64,000 nt of DNA, from assembly GCF_001499855.1 (NCBI RefSeq), contig NZ_LQIK01000001.1, positions 372,001 through 436,000 of the forward strand, written 5' to 3'. The stretch's first letter is position 1; each line of letters starts with the position of its first letter. Source of the stretch: Mycobacterium sp. GA-0227b (GTDB taxonomy: Bacteria; Actinomycetota; Actinomycetes; Mycobacteriales; Mycobacteriaceae). Made by a program: the position numbers and the translations under genes. Below are positions 27,045 through 35,315 of this stretch, one piece after another. The notes under the pieces are model-generated. The model was not told the origin of the DNA. It searched no databases and saw only the letters and a program-made list of their open reading frames with translations.

Positions 27045-27155
27045 TCAGACCGGCGGGTAGGCGGGTGGCGGGTAGACGCCGCGGAGTATCCAGGCGAACC
27101 AGTTGACCCCGTATTCCAGCTCGTCGCTCGCGTCATAGTCCGGGTTCGGATCCAT
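27045..27155 (-). CDS. Small protein, 36 aa, Trp/Pro/Tyr-rich (Rv0157A position)
   Basis: ATG 27155 on the minus strand, preceded by AGAGGTGA at ideal spacing, opens a 36-codon frame: an acidic N-terminus (MDPNPDYDASDELEYG), a central NWFAWILRG, then YPPPAYPPV. M. tuberculosis carries a similarly small annotated gene, Rv0157A, at this position between pntB and the TetR gene; I recall the position but could not compare sequences. The aromatic patch followed by a proline tail suggests a membrane-peripheral peptide. It converges on pntB. Confidence 0.6.
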   Translation of the reverse strand: MDPNPDYDASDELEYGVNWFAWILRGVYPPPAYPPV

Positions 27156-27237
27156 GTGGTCACCTCTCGAGTGCGGCTGGTTATGCCCGAAGTCTAGACC
27201 CGGCATGCGGGCTGCGACACCCCCAACACCTACACTT

Positions 27238-27284
27238 CCAACCAGTTGATTGACGCCCGGCTGACGTTCGGCCCTGCATATAGT
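27238..27284 (+). promoter_or_regulatory. Candidate operator and -10 box of the TetR gene
   Basis: CCAAC-CA-GTTG at 27238-27248 matches the first 11 bases of the inverted repeat upstream of the ALDH operon at 7907. TATAGT at 27279-27284 lies 8 nt before the ATG at 27293 and is the likely -10. The operator-like site is about 30 bp upstream of it. Confidence 0.45.
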
Positions 27285-27292
27285 GAGTCGCC

Positions 27293-27976
27293 ATGCCCTC
27301 TCCGGAAGCCGCCCCCCCGAACGGGAGGACCCGTCGCGATGAGTTGTTGGCCGTCGCCACCAAGCTCTTCGCCGCGCGCGGCTACCACGGCACCCGGATG
27401 GACGACGTCGCCGACGCCGTCGGCCTGAACAAGGCGACCGTCTACCACTACTACGCGAGCAAGTCGCTGATCCTCTACGACATCTACAAGGGCGCCGCCG
27501 ACTCCACGGTCGACGCGCTGCACGACGACCCGTCGGCGTCGGCTCGAGAGACGATCTACCACTTCACCCGGCGGCTGCTGGTCGGCATCGCCAGCGACAT
27601 CGAGCGCGCGGCGGTGTACTTCCAGGAGGGCCCATACATCGGCGAGTGGTTCACCGAAGACCAGGTGGCCTACATCCGCGAGAAGGAAACCCAGGTCTAC
27701 GAGCATGTTCGCGACGTCATCGACCGCGGCATCGCCAGCGGAGAGTTCCACGACTGCGACTCCCACGTGCTGGCGTTGGGCTACATCGGGATGACGCTGG
27801 GGGCCTATCGCTGGCTGCGGCCGCACGGCAGGCGCACGGCGCAGGAGATAGCCGTCGAGTTCAGCACGGCGCTGTTGCGCGGCTTGATCCGCGACGAGTC
27901 GGTGCGCACGGAGTCACCGTTGGGCATCGAGGTCGACGCGCTGCCCGGCGAACCGGACACGGCCACCGCACCGTGA
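27293..27976 (+). CDS. TetR family regulator (Rv0158-like), 227 aa
   Basis: TetR DNA-binding domain: RRDELLAVATKLFAARGYHG, VADAVGLNKATVYHYYASK. The ligand domain (residues 70-210) resembles regulators of fatty-acid and CoA-ester pathways, with KstR2/FadR-like YHFTRRLLVGIA. By position it is Rv0158. It is translationally coupled (GTGA) to the acyl-CoA dehydrogenase gene, so an acyl-CoA effector is plausible. A palindromic site upstream of its own promoter suggests autoregulation. Confidence 0.87.
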   Translation: MPSPEAAPPNGRTRRDELLAVATKLFAARGYHGTRMDDVADAVGLNKATVYHYYASKSLILYDIYKGAADSTVDALHDDPSASARETIYHFTRRLLVGIASDIERAAVYFQEGPYIGEWFTEDQVAYIREKETQVYEHVRDVIDRGIASGEFHDCDSHVLALGYIGMTLGAYRWLRPHGRRTAQEIAVEFSTALLRGLIRDESVRTESPLGIEVDALPGEPDTATAP

Positions 27977-29781
27977 AGTCCCTGCTGCTCTCGCGCCGCG
28001 ACCTCGATTTCCTGCTCTATGAGTGGCTGCGGGTCGATGAGCTGACCAGCCGTGAGCGGTTCGCCGAACATTCGCGCGAGACCTTCGACGCGGTGCTGGA
28101 GCTGTGCGAGCAGTTGGCGACGCGGTACTTCGCGACGCACAACAAGAAGAGCGACGCCAACGAGCCGTGCTTCGACGGCGAGAAGGTCACCGTCATCCCC
28201 GAGGTCAAGGAAGCGTGGGACGCGTTCGCGCAAGCCGACCTGATCGCGATGTCGATGGATCATCGGCTCGGCGGCGCGCAGTTGCCCGCGACGCTGGCGC
28301 AGGCGGCATTCGCCTGGTTCTCGGCGGCCAACATCAGCACGACGGGCTACCTCATGCTCACGATGGCCAACGCCAACCTGCTGGCCCGGTTCGGCACGCA
28401 GCAGCAGATCGAGGAGTTCGTCAAACCGATGTTGGCCGGACGGTTCTCCGGCACCATGGCGCTCTCGGAAGCGCAGGCGGGTTCGTCGCTGGCCGACATC
28501 CTCACCCGCGCCGAACCGCAGCGCGATTCCGCTCAGCCCGGTACGTACCGGCTGTTCGGGTCGAAGATGTGGATCTCCGGCGCCGAACACGAGCTGACCG
28601 ACAACATCGTCAACCTGGTACTCGCGAAGATTCCGGGCGGGCCGCCGGGGACCAAGGGCATCTCGCTGTTCATCGTGCCGAAGTACCTGCTGGACGAAAG
28701 CGGTGCGATCGGCGAGCGCAACGACGTGGTGCTGGCGGGCTTGAACCACAAGATGGGCCAACGCGGCATCACCAACACCGTGCTCAACCTCGGTGAGGGC
28801 GCCTACACGCCGGGTGGGCAACCCGGCGCGGTCGGTTACCTCGTCGGCGAAGCGCACCGCGGTATCGCCTACATGTTCACGATGATGAACGAGGCCCGGC
28901 TGGGCGTCGGGATGGGCGCGGTGGCGCTGGGCTACACCGGCTACCTCAAATCGGTGGAGTACGCACGCGAGCGTCCGCAGGGCCGGCCGGTCGGCGCCAA
29001 GGACCCCTCGACACCGCAGGTGCCCATCATCGAGCATGCAGATGTGAAGCGAATGTTGTTGGCGCAGAAGGCGTATGCGGAAGGCGGCCTGGCGCTGCTG
29101 CTGTACTGCGCCAAGCTCGTCGACCTTGTGCACAGCGCTTCGTCCGGTGAAGAGCGGGAAAGCGCCACGCTGCAGCTCGAGATGCTGACGCCGGTCGGCA
29201 AGAGTTGGCCCTCGCAGTGGTGCCTGGCCGCCAACGATCTGGCCATCCAAGTGCACGGCGGGTACGGCTACACCCGCGAGTACGACGTCGAACAGCATTA
29301 CCGCGACAATCGGCTCAACCCGATCCACGAAGGCACGCACGGCATCCAGAGCCTGGACCTGTTGGGTCGCAAGGTGCCATCGCATGGCGGCGCCGGCCTG
29401 GCCGCGGTGGGCGACGCGATCGGCCGGACGGTGGCGGAGGCCGGCGCACTCGGCGCTCAGCCCGCCGAGCATGCGAGGCTCCTCGACGCCGCATGGCAAC
29501 GCCTCGCCGCTGTCACCGCCGAGATGTTCGGCTCCGGTGACATCGAGGCCGCGATGGCCAACAGCGTGGTCTACCTCGAGGCGTTCGGACACATCGTCGT
29601 CGCCTGGATCTGGTTGCAGCAGGAACTCGCCGCGTACGGTCACAGCGGTGACTTCTACGACGGCAAACGCCAGGCCGCCCGCTACTTCTTCCGCTACGAA
29701 CTACCCAGGACCGCACCGCAACTGGATCTGCTCGCGAGCCTGGACCGCACCACCGTGGACATGCGCGCCGACTGGTTCTGA
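27973..29781 (+). CDS. Long acyl-CoA dehydrogenase (FadE5-like), 602 aa
   Basis: Acyl-CoA dehydrogenase of the long class with an additional C-terminal helical domain, like M. tuberculosis FadE5 (611 residues). Motifs: MALSEAQAGSSLADI, GSKMWISGAEHEL, NHKMGQRGITNT, YARERPQGRPVG, VHGGYGYTREYDVEQHYRDNR and NPIHEGTHGIQSLDLLG. The catalytic Glu is expected in HEGTHG. GTG 27973 overlaps the TetR stop, so regulator and enzyme form one unit. FadE5 enzymes take medium to very long acyl chains. Confidence 0.9.
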   Translation: MKSLLLSRRDLDFLLYEWLRVDELTSRERFAEHSRETFDAVLELCEQLATRYFATHNKKSDANEPCFDGEKVTVIPEVKEAWDAFAQADLIAMSMDHRLGGAQLPATLAQAAFAWFSAANISTTGYLMLTMANANLLARFGTQQQIEEFVKPMLAGRFSGTMALSEAQAGSSLADILTRAEPQRDSAQPGTYRLFGSKMWISGAEHELTDNIVNLVLAKIPGGPPGTKGISLFIVPKYLLDESGAIGERNDVVLAGLNHKMGQRGITNTVLNLGEGAYTPGGQPGAVGYLVGEAHRGIAYMFTMMNEARLGVGMGAVALGYTGYLKSVEYARERPQGRPVGAKDPSTPQVPIIEHADVKRMLLAQKAYAEGGLALLLYCAKLVDLVHSASSGEERESATLQLEMLTPVGKSWPSQWCLAANDLAIQVHGGYGYTREYDVEQHYRDNRLNPIHEGTHGIQSLDLLGRKVPSHGGAGLAAVGDAIGRTVAEAGALGAQPAEHARLLDAAWQRLAAVTAEMFGSGDIEAAMANSVVYLEAFGHIVVAWIWLQQELAAYGHSGDFYDGKRQAARYFFRYELPRTAPQLDLLASLDRTTVDMRADWF

Positions 29782-29795
29782 CCGGCACGTCGTTT

Positions 29796-29820
29796 GGCTT
29801 CCCCGCGGTAGTGGGAAGCC
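29796..29820. terminator. Hairpin between long FadE and MscS genes
   Basis: GGCTTCCC (29796-29803) and GGGAAGCC (29813-29820) form a perfect 8-bp stem with a 9-nt loop. No T-run follows, so it may be a weak terminator or attenuator that isolates the channel gene. Confidence 0.45.
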
Positions 29821-29829
29821 GCGTGTGCG

Positions 29830-30720
29830 ATGACTTCCAACTTGGCGTTCAACGACACCTGGAATCAGTTCTGGACCGGACACGTCGGGAACTGGCTGGC
29901 GACGAAGGGGTTGCACATCGCGCTGGTGGTGCTGTTCGCGCTCGTCGCCACCCGGGTGATCCGCTGGGGGGCCGGGCGCATCAGCAGGCGACTGGATCGC
30001 GGTGGCGACGGCGATGCGGCGCTGCAGCCCGAACGCGTCAAGCATCGGCGGGCCGTCGCATCGGTGATCTCGTCGGTTGCTATCGCGGTGCTCTACATCG
30101 TGGTGGCCGTCGACATCGCCAACCAACTGGGCTTGCCGATCGGCTCGCTGGTGGCGCCCGCCGCGGTGTTGGGCGCGGCGTTCGGCTTCGGTGCGCAGCG
30201 GATCGTGCAGGACCTGCTGAGCGGGTTCTTCATCATCACCGAAAAGCAGTACGGCTTCGGCGATCTGGTGCAGCTCAGCGTGACCAGTGGCGGCGACGCC
30301 CGCGGCACGGTCGAGGACGTCACGCTGCGTGTCACCAAGGTGCGCACCAGCGACGGCGAGGTCTACACCGTGCCGAACGGTCAGATCGTGAAATCGCTGA
30401 ACCTGTCGAAAGACTGGGCCCGCGCCGTGGTCGACGTGCCGGTGCCGGCCAGTGCGGACATCAACCACGTCACCGATCTGCTCCGGGACGTCTCGAAGAC
30501 GGCCATGGATGACGACGGCCTGCCAGATCTGCTGCTGGACGAGCCTGCGCTGATGGGCGTCGAGAGCATCGAGAAGGACACAGTGAACCTACAGGTGGTC
30601 GCTCGCACGTTGCCCGGTAAGCAGTTCGAGGTCGGCCGCAGGCTGCGCGCGCTGATCGTCTCGACGCTGCGGCGCGAAGGCGTCGCCGACGCCGAACTGG
30701 CGTCTAGTCGAAGCGGATGA
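29830..30720 (+). CDS. Small-conductance mechanosensitive channel family protein, 296 aa
   Basis: MscS-type channel: three hydrophobic segments (residues about 22-45, 75-95, 103-125). The third carries the pore-helix pattern GSLVAPAAVLGAAFGFGAQRIVQDLLSGFFII. The beta domain contains FGDLVQL, GTVEDVTLRVTKVRTSDGEVYTVPNGQI. Such channels release solutes under hypo-osmotic shock. The 3' end overlaps the convergent adhE1 by 17 bp. Confidence 0.9.
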   Translation: MTSNLAFNDTWNQFWTGHVGNWLATKGLHIALVVLFALVATRVIRWGAGRISRRLDRGGDGDAALQPERVKHRRAVASVISSVAIAVLYIVVAVDIANQLGLPIGSLVAPAAVLGAAFGFGAQRIVQDLLSGFFIITEKQYGFGDLVQLSVTSGGDARGTVEDVTLRVTKVRTSDGEVYTVPNGQIVKSLNLSKDWARAVVDVPVPASADINHVTDLLRDVSKTAMDDDGLPDLLLDEPALMGVESIEKDTVNLQVVARTLPGKQFEVGRRLRALIVSTLRREGVADAELASSRSG

Positions 30721-31810
30721 CCTGCCGTACGGCTTTGCCGTCGGCGAGTTCATCCATGCCCGAATTGATTTCGTCGAGGGTGATCGTCGAGGACACGAGC
30801 GACTCGACGGGCAGCCGGCCCGCACGCCACAGCCCGACGAAGTACGGGATCTCACGCGAGGGCACCGCCGATCCGAGATAGCTCCCGATCAGTGACCGGC
30901 CCTCGGCCACAAAGCCCAACGGGGACAGTGAAACTCGCGCGTCGGGGTGGGGCAAGCCGACCGACACGGTCCGGCCGCCCGCAGCAGTGAGATCGACCGC
31001 GGTCTCCAGCGCACTCGGATGGCCGACCGCCTCGACCACGACGGTCGCCTTGAGGCCCCGATCACGCGCCTCGTCGGGCGGGTAAGCCTCGTGCGCGCCC
31101 ATACGGCGCACCCTTTCCAGCTTGTCGGGCAGCGGGTCGACGCCCACCACGTGAACGTCGTCCTGAGCCAAGGCGGTGAGCACCGCTGCCATGCCGACGC
31201 CGCCGAGGCCGACGACGGCCACGGTGTCGCCCCGGCGGGGGCGGCCGGCGTTGATCATCGCGCCGCCGCCGGTCAGCACCGCGCAACCGAGCAGCGATGC
31301 CACGGCCGCGGGCACGTCGTCGGGCACCGGCACCACCGAGCGCCGGTCGACCACCGCATGGGTGGCGAAACCGGAGACGCCGAGATGGTGGTGCACGGGC
31401 CGGCCGTCGCGCGACAGCCGGCGCGCCCCGGTCATCAACGTGCCTGCCGCGTTGGCCGCGCTGCCGGGCTCGCAGGGGGTGAGGCCGTCGGTGGCGCACG
31501 CCGGGCATTGGCCGCAGCGCGGCAGGAAGGTCATCACGACGCGGTCGCCGACGCTCACGTCGGAGACGCCTGCGCCGAGCGCCTCGACGACCCCGGCCGC
31601 CTCGTGGCCGAGCAGCATCGGCACCGGTCGCACCCGGTTGCCGTCGACCACCGACAGGTCGGAGTGGCACAACCCGGCGGCCTCGACGCGCACCAGCAGT
31701 TCGCCGCTGCCCGGCGGGTCGAGGTCCAGCTCACCGACCGACAGTGGCCTGGTCTCGGCGTACGGCCGCGCGCGGCCGATCTCTTCCAACACGGCACCGC
31801 GGATCCTCAT
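30704..31810 (-). CDS. adhE1: Zinc-dependent alcohol dehydrogenase AdhE1-like, 368 aa
   Basis: Class III-like zinc alcohol dehydrogenase. Catalytic zinc ligands are the Cys in GLCHSDLS and His in LGHEAAGVV. Structural zinc cysteines are in CGQCPACATDGLTPC. The NAD-binding loop is VAVVGLGGVGMAAVLTAL. Start ATG 31810 (MRIRGAVLEE); a GTG two codons upstream is possible. It corresponds to Rv0162c. It diverges from the thioesterase gene with a 30-bp gap, so their promoters must overlap. Confidence 0.9.
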   Translation of the reverse strand: MRIRGAVLEEIGRARPYAETRPLSVGELDLDPPGSGELLVRVEAAGLCHSDLSVVDGNRVRPVPMLLGHEAAGVVEALGAGVSDVSVGDRVVMTFLPRCGQCPACATDGLTPCEPGSAANAAGTLMTGARRLSRDGRPVHHHLGVSGFATHAVVDRRSVVPVPDDVPAAVASLLGCAVLTGGGAMINAGRPRRGDTVAVVGLGGVGMAAVLTALAQDDVHVVGVDPLPDKLERVRRMGAHEAYPPDEARDRGLKATVVVEAVGHPSALETAVDLTAAGGRTVSVGLPHPDARVSLSPLGFVAEGRSLIGSYLGSAVPSREIPYFVGLWRAGRLPVESLVSSTITLDEINSGMDELADGKAVRQVIRFD

Positions 31811-31840
31811 GGCCACCAGCCTGCCTGCGACACTGCTGCC

Positions 31841-32278
31841 ATGACCAGAAGCGAGGAGTCGCCGTCGTCGGGCGATTTTCCGGTGCACTGGCCGGTGACG
31901 ACCAGGTGGGCCGACAACGACATGTTCGGTCACCTCAACAACGCGGTGTACTACGCACTCTTCGACACGGCGATCAACGGCTGGATCAACACCAGCGTCG
32001 GGATCGACCCGCTGGCCGTGCCCTGGCTGGGCGTGGTGGCCGAATCGGGCTGCCGGTATCTCGCCGAGTTGCGGTTCCCGGAGCCGCTGTCGGTCGGCCT
32101 GGCGGTGACGCGGTTGGGCAACAGTAGCGTCACCTACCGGCTGGGGCTGTGGCAGCACGACCGCCCGGTCGCCGCGGTGGGGCACTGGGTGCACGTCTAC
32201 GTCGACCGGGCCACCCGCAGACCGGTGCCGATCCCGGAGCAGATCCGCGCACTGCTGGAAAAGGCGCGGGCCGACTAG
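31841..32278 (+). CDS. Acyl-CoA thioesterase, hotdog fold (Rv0163-like), 145 aa
   Basis: 4HBT-type thioesterase. The catalytic region reads TRWADNDMFGHLNNAVYYALFDTAI, with the Asp in the DNDMFGHLNN motif of 4-hydroxybenzoyl-CoA thioesterases, followed by the beta-strand SCRYLAEL-type segment (here GCRYLAELRFPEPL). It hydrolyses acyl-CoA thioesters; chain-length choice is unknown. It sits at the head of the Rv0163-Rv0164 pair. Confidence 0.87.
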   Translation: MTRSEESPSSGDFPVHWPVTTRWADNDMFGHLNNAVYYALFDTAINGWINTSVGIDPLAVPWLGVVAESGCRYLAELRFPEPLSVGLAVTRLGNSSVTYRLGLWQHDRPVAAVGHWVHVYVDRATRRPVPIPEQIRALLEKARAD

Positions 32279-32282
32279 TCGA

Positions 32283-32288
32283 TATGCT
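32283..32288 (+). promoter_or_regulatory. -10 box TATGCT, leaderless architecture
   Basis: TATGCT, then CGTCGG (6 nt), then ATG at 32295. It starts four bases after the thioesterase stop codon and lets the SRPBCC gene be transcribed alone. Confidence 0.55.
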
Positions 32289-32294
32289 CGTCGG

Positions 32295-32735
32295 ATGCCG
32301 CTCGTGAGCAAGACCGTCGAGGTGGCGGCCTCCGCCGAGGCGATCATGGGGATCGTCGCCGACTTCGAGGCCTACCCCCAGTGGAACGAAGAGATCAAAG
32401 GGTGCTGGGTGTTGGCGCGCTACGACGACGGCCGGCCCAGCCAGCTGCGTCTCGACGTCGTCGTACAGGGCCAGGCGGGCACCTTCATCACCGCGGTGTA
32501 CTACCCGGGCGAGAACCAGATCTTCACCGTCCTGCAGCAGGGTGACCATTTCGACAAGCAGGAACAGAAATTCTCGGTGGTGTCGATGGGGCCGACGTCA
32601 CTGCTGACCGTCGACCTCGACGTCGAGACCAAGCTGCCGATTCCCAAGCAGATGGTGAAAAAGGCGATCGGCGACACTCTCGATTATCTGGCTGGCAACC
32701 TGAAGGCGCGCGCCGAGCAGCTCGCCGCGACCTGA
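32295..32735 (+). CDS. SRPBCC family protein (TB18.5/Rv0164-like), 146 aa
   Basis: START-like ligand-binding fold of the polyketide cyclase/coenzyme Q-binding class. The N-terminal SKTVEVAASAEAIMGIVADFEAYPQWN, the central YYPGENQIFTVLQQG and the C-terminal long helix DYLAGNLKARAEQLAAT match the M. tuberculosis 18.5-kDa antigen TB18.5. Such folds bind a hydrophobic ligand in a cavity; the ligand is unknown. The start is fixed by a leaderless promoter. Confidence 0.9.
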   Translation: MPLVSKTVEVAASAEAIMGIVADFEAYPQWNEEIKGCWVLARYDDGRPSQLRLDVVVQGQAGTFITAVYYPGENQIFTVLQQGDHFDKQEQKFSVVSMGPTSLLTVDLDVETKLPIPKQMVKKAIGDTLDYLAGNLKARAEQLAAT

Positions 32736-32743
32736 CATCCGGC

Positions 32744-32803
32744 GAGTGTGGGCTCGCTGCACGCGAATCCACGCGGACGTGTGCGGGTAACCCACGTTCG
32801 GCG
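32744..32803. repeat. Palindromic intergenic element, copy 2
   Basis: GAGTGTGGGCTC at the left and GGTAACCCACGTTCG at the right, with GTGGG (32748-32752) complementary to CCCAC (32791-32795). It aligns along its length with the element at 14459-14520, sharing GTGGGCTC, CACGC, GTGCGG and GTAACCCACGTT. It also separates two convergent genes. Confidence 0.6.
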
Positions 32804-32814
32804 TGCGATGGAAG

Positions 32815-33570
32815 TCAGCTCCACAGTCCCGTTTCGTCGAGCCGCGCGATCAGACGCTGCGCGCCGTCGGTGAACTCGCCGCCGGTCAGCGCGACAACGG
32901 TGGCAACGTCGCGCCGACGAAGCGCCGCGATGAGTTCGCGGTGGCCGGCGACCGCCGACACTCCCCACTGCGGATCGCCGGCGTAGATCTGGCCGGGCAG
33001 ATAGCGGGCGACATGAAGAAGGAACCAGGCCAGCTTGATCCGGCCGGTGGACCGGTTGAGCGCCCGGTGGAAGGCGAATTCCGCGGCGGCGATCTCGTCG
33101 ACGTCGTGCCGTTCGATGGCGGCGGCCAACTCGTCGTTGAGCCCCTCCAACTCGTCGATCTCAGCGTCGTTGATGCGGTCGGCCGCCGTGGCCGCCAGCT
33201 CCTTGGCGATCGTGGCCTGTAGCCAGAAGATGTCCTCGACATCGGTGCGCGTCAGCGGTACCACCACGTGGCCGCGGTGCGGCTCGAGTTGCACCATGCC
33301 CTCGCCGCGAAGCGTGCGCAGCGCCTCGCGCACGGGCGTGATACTCACCCCGAGCGCCGCGGCGGTTTCGTCCAGCCGGATGAAGGTGCCCGGCCGCAGC
33401 GTGCCGGTCATGATGTCGGCGCGCAAAAGCGCCGCGACCTCGTCGGACAGCTGTTCGCGCCGCACCGCCCGCGGCGGTCGCCGCCGAGCTGCGGTGGGTG
33501 CGTTCACTGCGGTCTCCAGTCGTTCCTCGCCAGCGCTGAGGCGGGCTTGTCCCAAAGCGGCCGAGGCCAT
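32815..33570 (-). CDS. mce1R: GntR/FadR-type transcriptional repressor Mce1R
   Basis: Winged-helix GntR domain (residues about 37-105: SDEVAALLRADIMTGTLRPG, LGVSITPVREALRTLRGEGMV) and a C-terminal FCD ligand domain with metal-type residues in EFAFHRALNRSTG. In M. tuberculosis, Mce1R represses the divergent mce1 operon. It is divergent from fadD5 across a 71-bp gap that holds an inverted repeat. ATG at 33570. Confidence 0.93.
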   Translation of the reverse strand: MASAALGQARLSAGEERLETAVNAPTAARRRPPRAVRREQLSDEVAALLRADIMTGTLRPGTFIRLDETAAALGVSITPVREALRTLRGEGMVQLEPHRGHVVVPLTRTDVEDIFWLQATIAKELAATAADRINDAEIDELEGLNDELAAAIERHDVDEIAAAEFAFHRALNRSTGRIKLAWFLLHVARYLPGQIYAGDPQWGVSAVAGHRELIAALRRRDVATVVALTGGEFTDGAQRLIARLDETGLWS

Positions 33571-33591
33571 AGTGTGACCGGGGCAACACCC

Positions 33592-33617
33592 AGTGTAATC
33601 AAATATCTTTGATCAAA
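33592..33617. promoter_or_regulatory. mce1R-fadD5 operator and divergent -10 boxes
   Basis: ATCAAA-TATC-TTTGAT (33598-33613) is a perfect 6-bp inverted repeat with a 4-bp centre; it overlaps a second palindrome, TTTGATCAAA (33608-33617). For mce1R (minus strand) TACACT at 33592-33597 directly abuts it. For fadD5 (plus strand) TATCTT at 33604-33609 lies inside it. A protein bound here could shut both promoters. Mce1R is the obvious candidate. Confidence 0.6.
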
Positions 33618-33641
33618 TCATCCAGGCGCAACCCGGATCAG

Positions 33642-35315
33642 ATGGAGCATCAGCAGTTGATCGAGCCGGATCCCACCGCACAGCCCTATCTCGCCCGCAG
33701 GCAGAACTGGACGAACCAGCTTGCTCGCCACGCGTTGATGCAGCCCGAAGCCACCGCGCTGCGGTTCCTCGGCCGGACGACGACCTGGCGGGAACTCGAT
33801 CAGCGAGTGGGCGCCCTCGCCGGCGCGTTGAGCAGGCGCGGGGTGAAGTTCGGCGATCGGGTGCTGATCCTGATGCTGAACCGCACCGAGTTCATCGAGT
33901 CGTTCCTCGCAATCAACAAGCTCGGCGCGATCGCCGTGCCGGTCAACTTCCGCATGACTCCGCCGGAGATCGCGTTCCTGGTCAGCGACTGCCAGGCGGA
34001 GGTGGTAATCACCGAGGCGGTGTTGGCCAACGTGGCGACCGCGGTGCGTGACTTCGGAGACGCCGGAGCGACGCTGACCACCGTGATCGTCGCCGGGGGT
34101 GCGACCGACCAGCAGGTGATCGGCTACGACGACCTGGTCGCCGAGGCCGGCGAAGATGCGGCGCCCCCCGAGATTGCAGACATCCCGAACGACTCCCCGG
34201 CGCTGATCATGTACACCTCGGGCACCACCGGCCGGCCCAAGGGCGCGGTGCTCACCCACACCAACCTCGCCGGCCAGGCGTTGACGTTCCTGTTCACCAA
34301 CGGCGCCGACATCAACAACGATGTCGGCTTCATCGGCGTGCCGCTGTTCCACATCGCGGGCATCGGCAACATGATCCCCGGCCTGCTGTTGGGCCGCCCG
34401 ACCGTGATCTACCCGCTGGGGGCGTTCGACCCCGACGAGTTGCTCGACGTGCTGGAAGCCGAGCAGGTCACGGGCATCTTCCTGGTGCCCGCGCAGTGGC
34501 AGGCGGTGTGCGCCGCACAGCAGGCCCGGCCGCGCGAGCTGCGCCTGCGGGTGCTGTCCTGGGGCGCCGCACCGGCGTCGGACACCCTGCTGCGCCAGAT
34601 GGCCGAGACGTTCCCGGGCACCCAGATCCTCGCCGCTTTCGGCCAGACCGAGATGTCGCCGGTGACTTGCATGCTGTTGGGCGAGGACGCGATCCGCAAG
34701 CTCGGCTCGGTCGGCAAGGTGATCCCCACCGTGGCCGCCCGCGTCGTCGACGAGGACATGAACGACGTCCCGGTCGGACAGGTCGGCGAGATCGTCTACC
34801 GCGCACCGACGCTGATGGCCGGCTACTGGAACAACCCCGCGGCCACCGCGGAAGCGTTCGCGGGCGGCTGGTTCCATTCCGGCGACCTCGTCCGCCAGGA
34901 CGAGGAGGGCTACGTCTGGGTCGTGGACCGCAAGAAGGACATGATCATCTCCGGCGGCGAGAACATCTACTGCGCCGAGGTCGAGAACGCGCTCGCCGCC
35001 CACCCGGCCATCGCCGAGGTCGCCGTGATCGGTCGACCGGACGACAGGTGGGGCGAGGTGCCCGTGGCGGTCGTCGCGCTCGGCACAGGAGATCAGACCG
35101 ATCTTGACCTGCGTGATCTTGACGCGTTCCTCACCGAGCGGCTCGCCCGGTACAAGCACCCGAAGGCGCTCGAGGTCGTAGACGCGTTGCCGCGCAACCC
35201 CGCCGGCAAAGTTCTGAAAACCGAACTGCGCGCACGTTTTGGGACCGTAGGTCTGATTGACGCTGATGAAAGTATCGGTGCGCCAACGAATTCTGCTCCG
35301 GCGCCGACCGACTGA
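33642..35315 (+). CDS. fadD5: Fatty-acid--CoA ligase FadD5, 557 aa
   Basis: Adenylate-forming enzyme activating fatty acids as acyl-CoA. Motifs: P-loop MYTSGTTGRPKGAVLTH, the A5 region AFGQTEMSPVTC, GGWFHSGDLVRQDEEGYVWVVDRKKDMIISGGENIY, and the catalytic lysine near the end in NPAGKVLKTELR. Sequence and length match M. tuberculosis FadD5. ATG 33642 chosen; a TTG 33 nt upstream lies within the operator and is unlikely. First gene of the mce1 operon: it would activate fatty acids imported by the Mce1 complex. Confidence 0.95.
   Translation: MEHQQLIEPDPTAQPYLARRQNWTNQLARHALMQPEATALRFLGRTTTWRELDQRVGALAGALSRRGVKFGDRVLILMLNRTEFIESFLAINKLGAIAVPVNFRMTPPEIAFLVSDCQAEVVITEAVLANVATAVRDFGDAGATLTTVIVAGGATDQQVIGYDDLVAEAGEDAAPPEIADIPNDSPALIMYTSGTTGRPKGAVLTHTNLAGQALTFLFTNGADINNDVGFIGVPLFHIAGIGNMIPGLLLGRPTVIYPLGAFDPDELLDVLEAEQVTGIFLVPAQWQAVCAAQQARPRELRLRVLSWGAAPASDTLLRQMAETFPGTQILAAFGQTEMSPVTCMLLGEDAIRKLGSVGKVIPTVAARVVDEDMNDVPVGQVGEIVYRAPTLMAGYWNNPAATAEAFAGGWFHSGDLVRQDEEGYVWVVDRKKDMIISGGENIYCAEVENALAAHPAIAEVAVIGRPDDRWGEVPVAVVALGTGDQTDLDLRDLDAFLTERLARYKHPKALEVVDALPRNPAGKVLKTELRARFGTVGLIDADESIGAPTNSAPAPTD

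Noticed and set aside
25587..27197. 536-codon plus-strand frame overlapping pntB
   Set aside because: It is the Arg-rich alternate frame of pntB, which has full transhydrogenase motifs.
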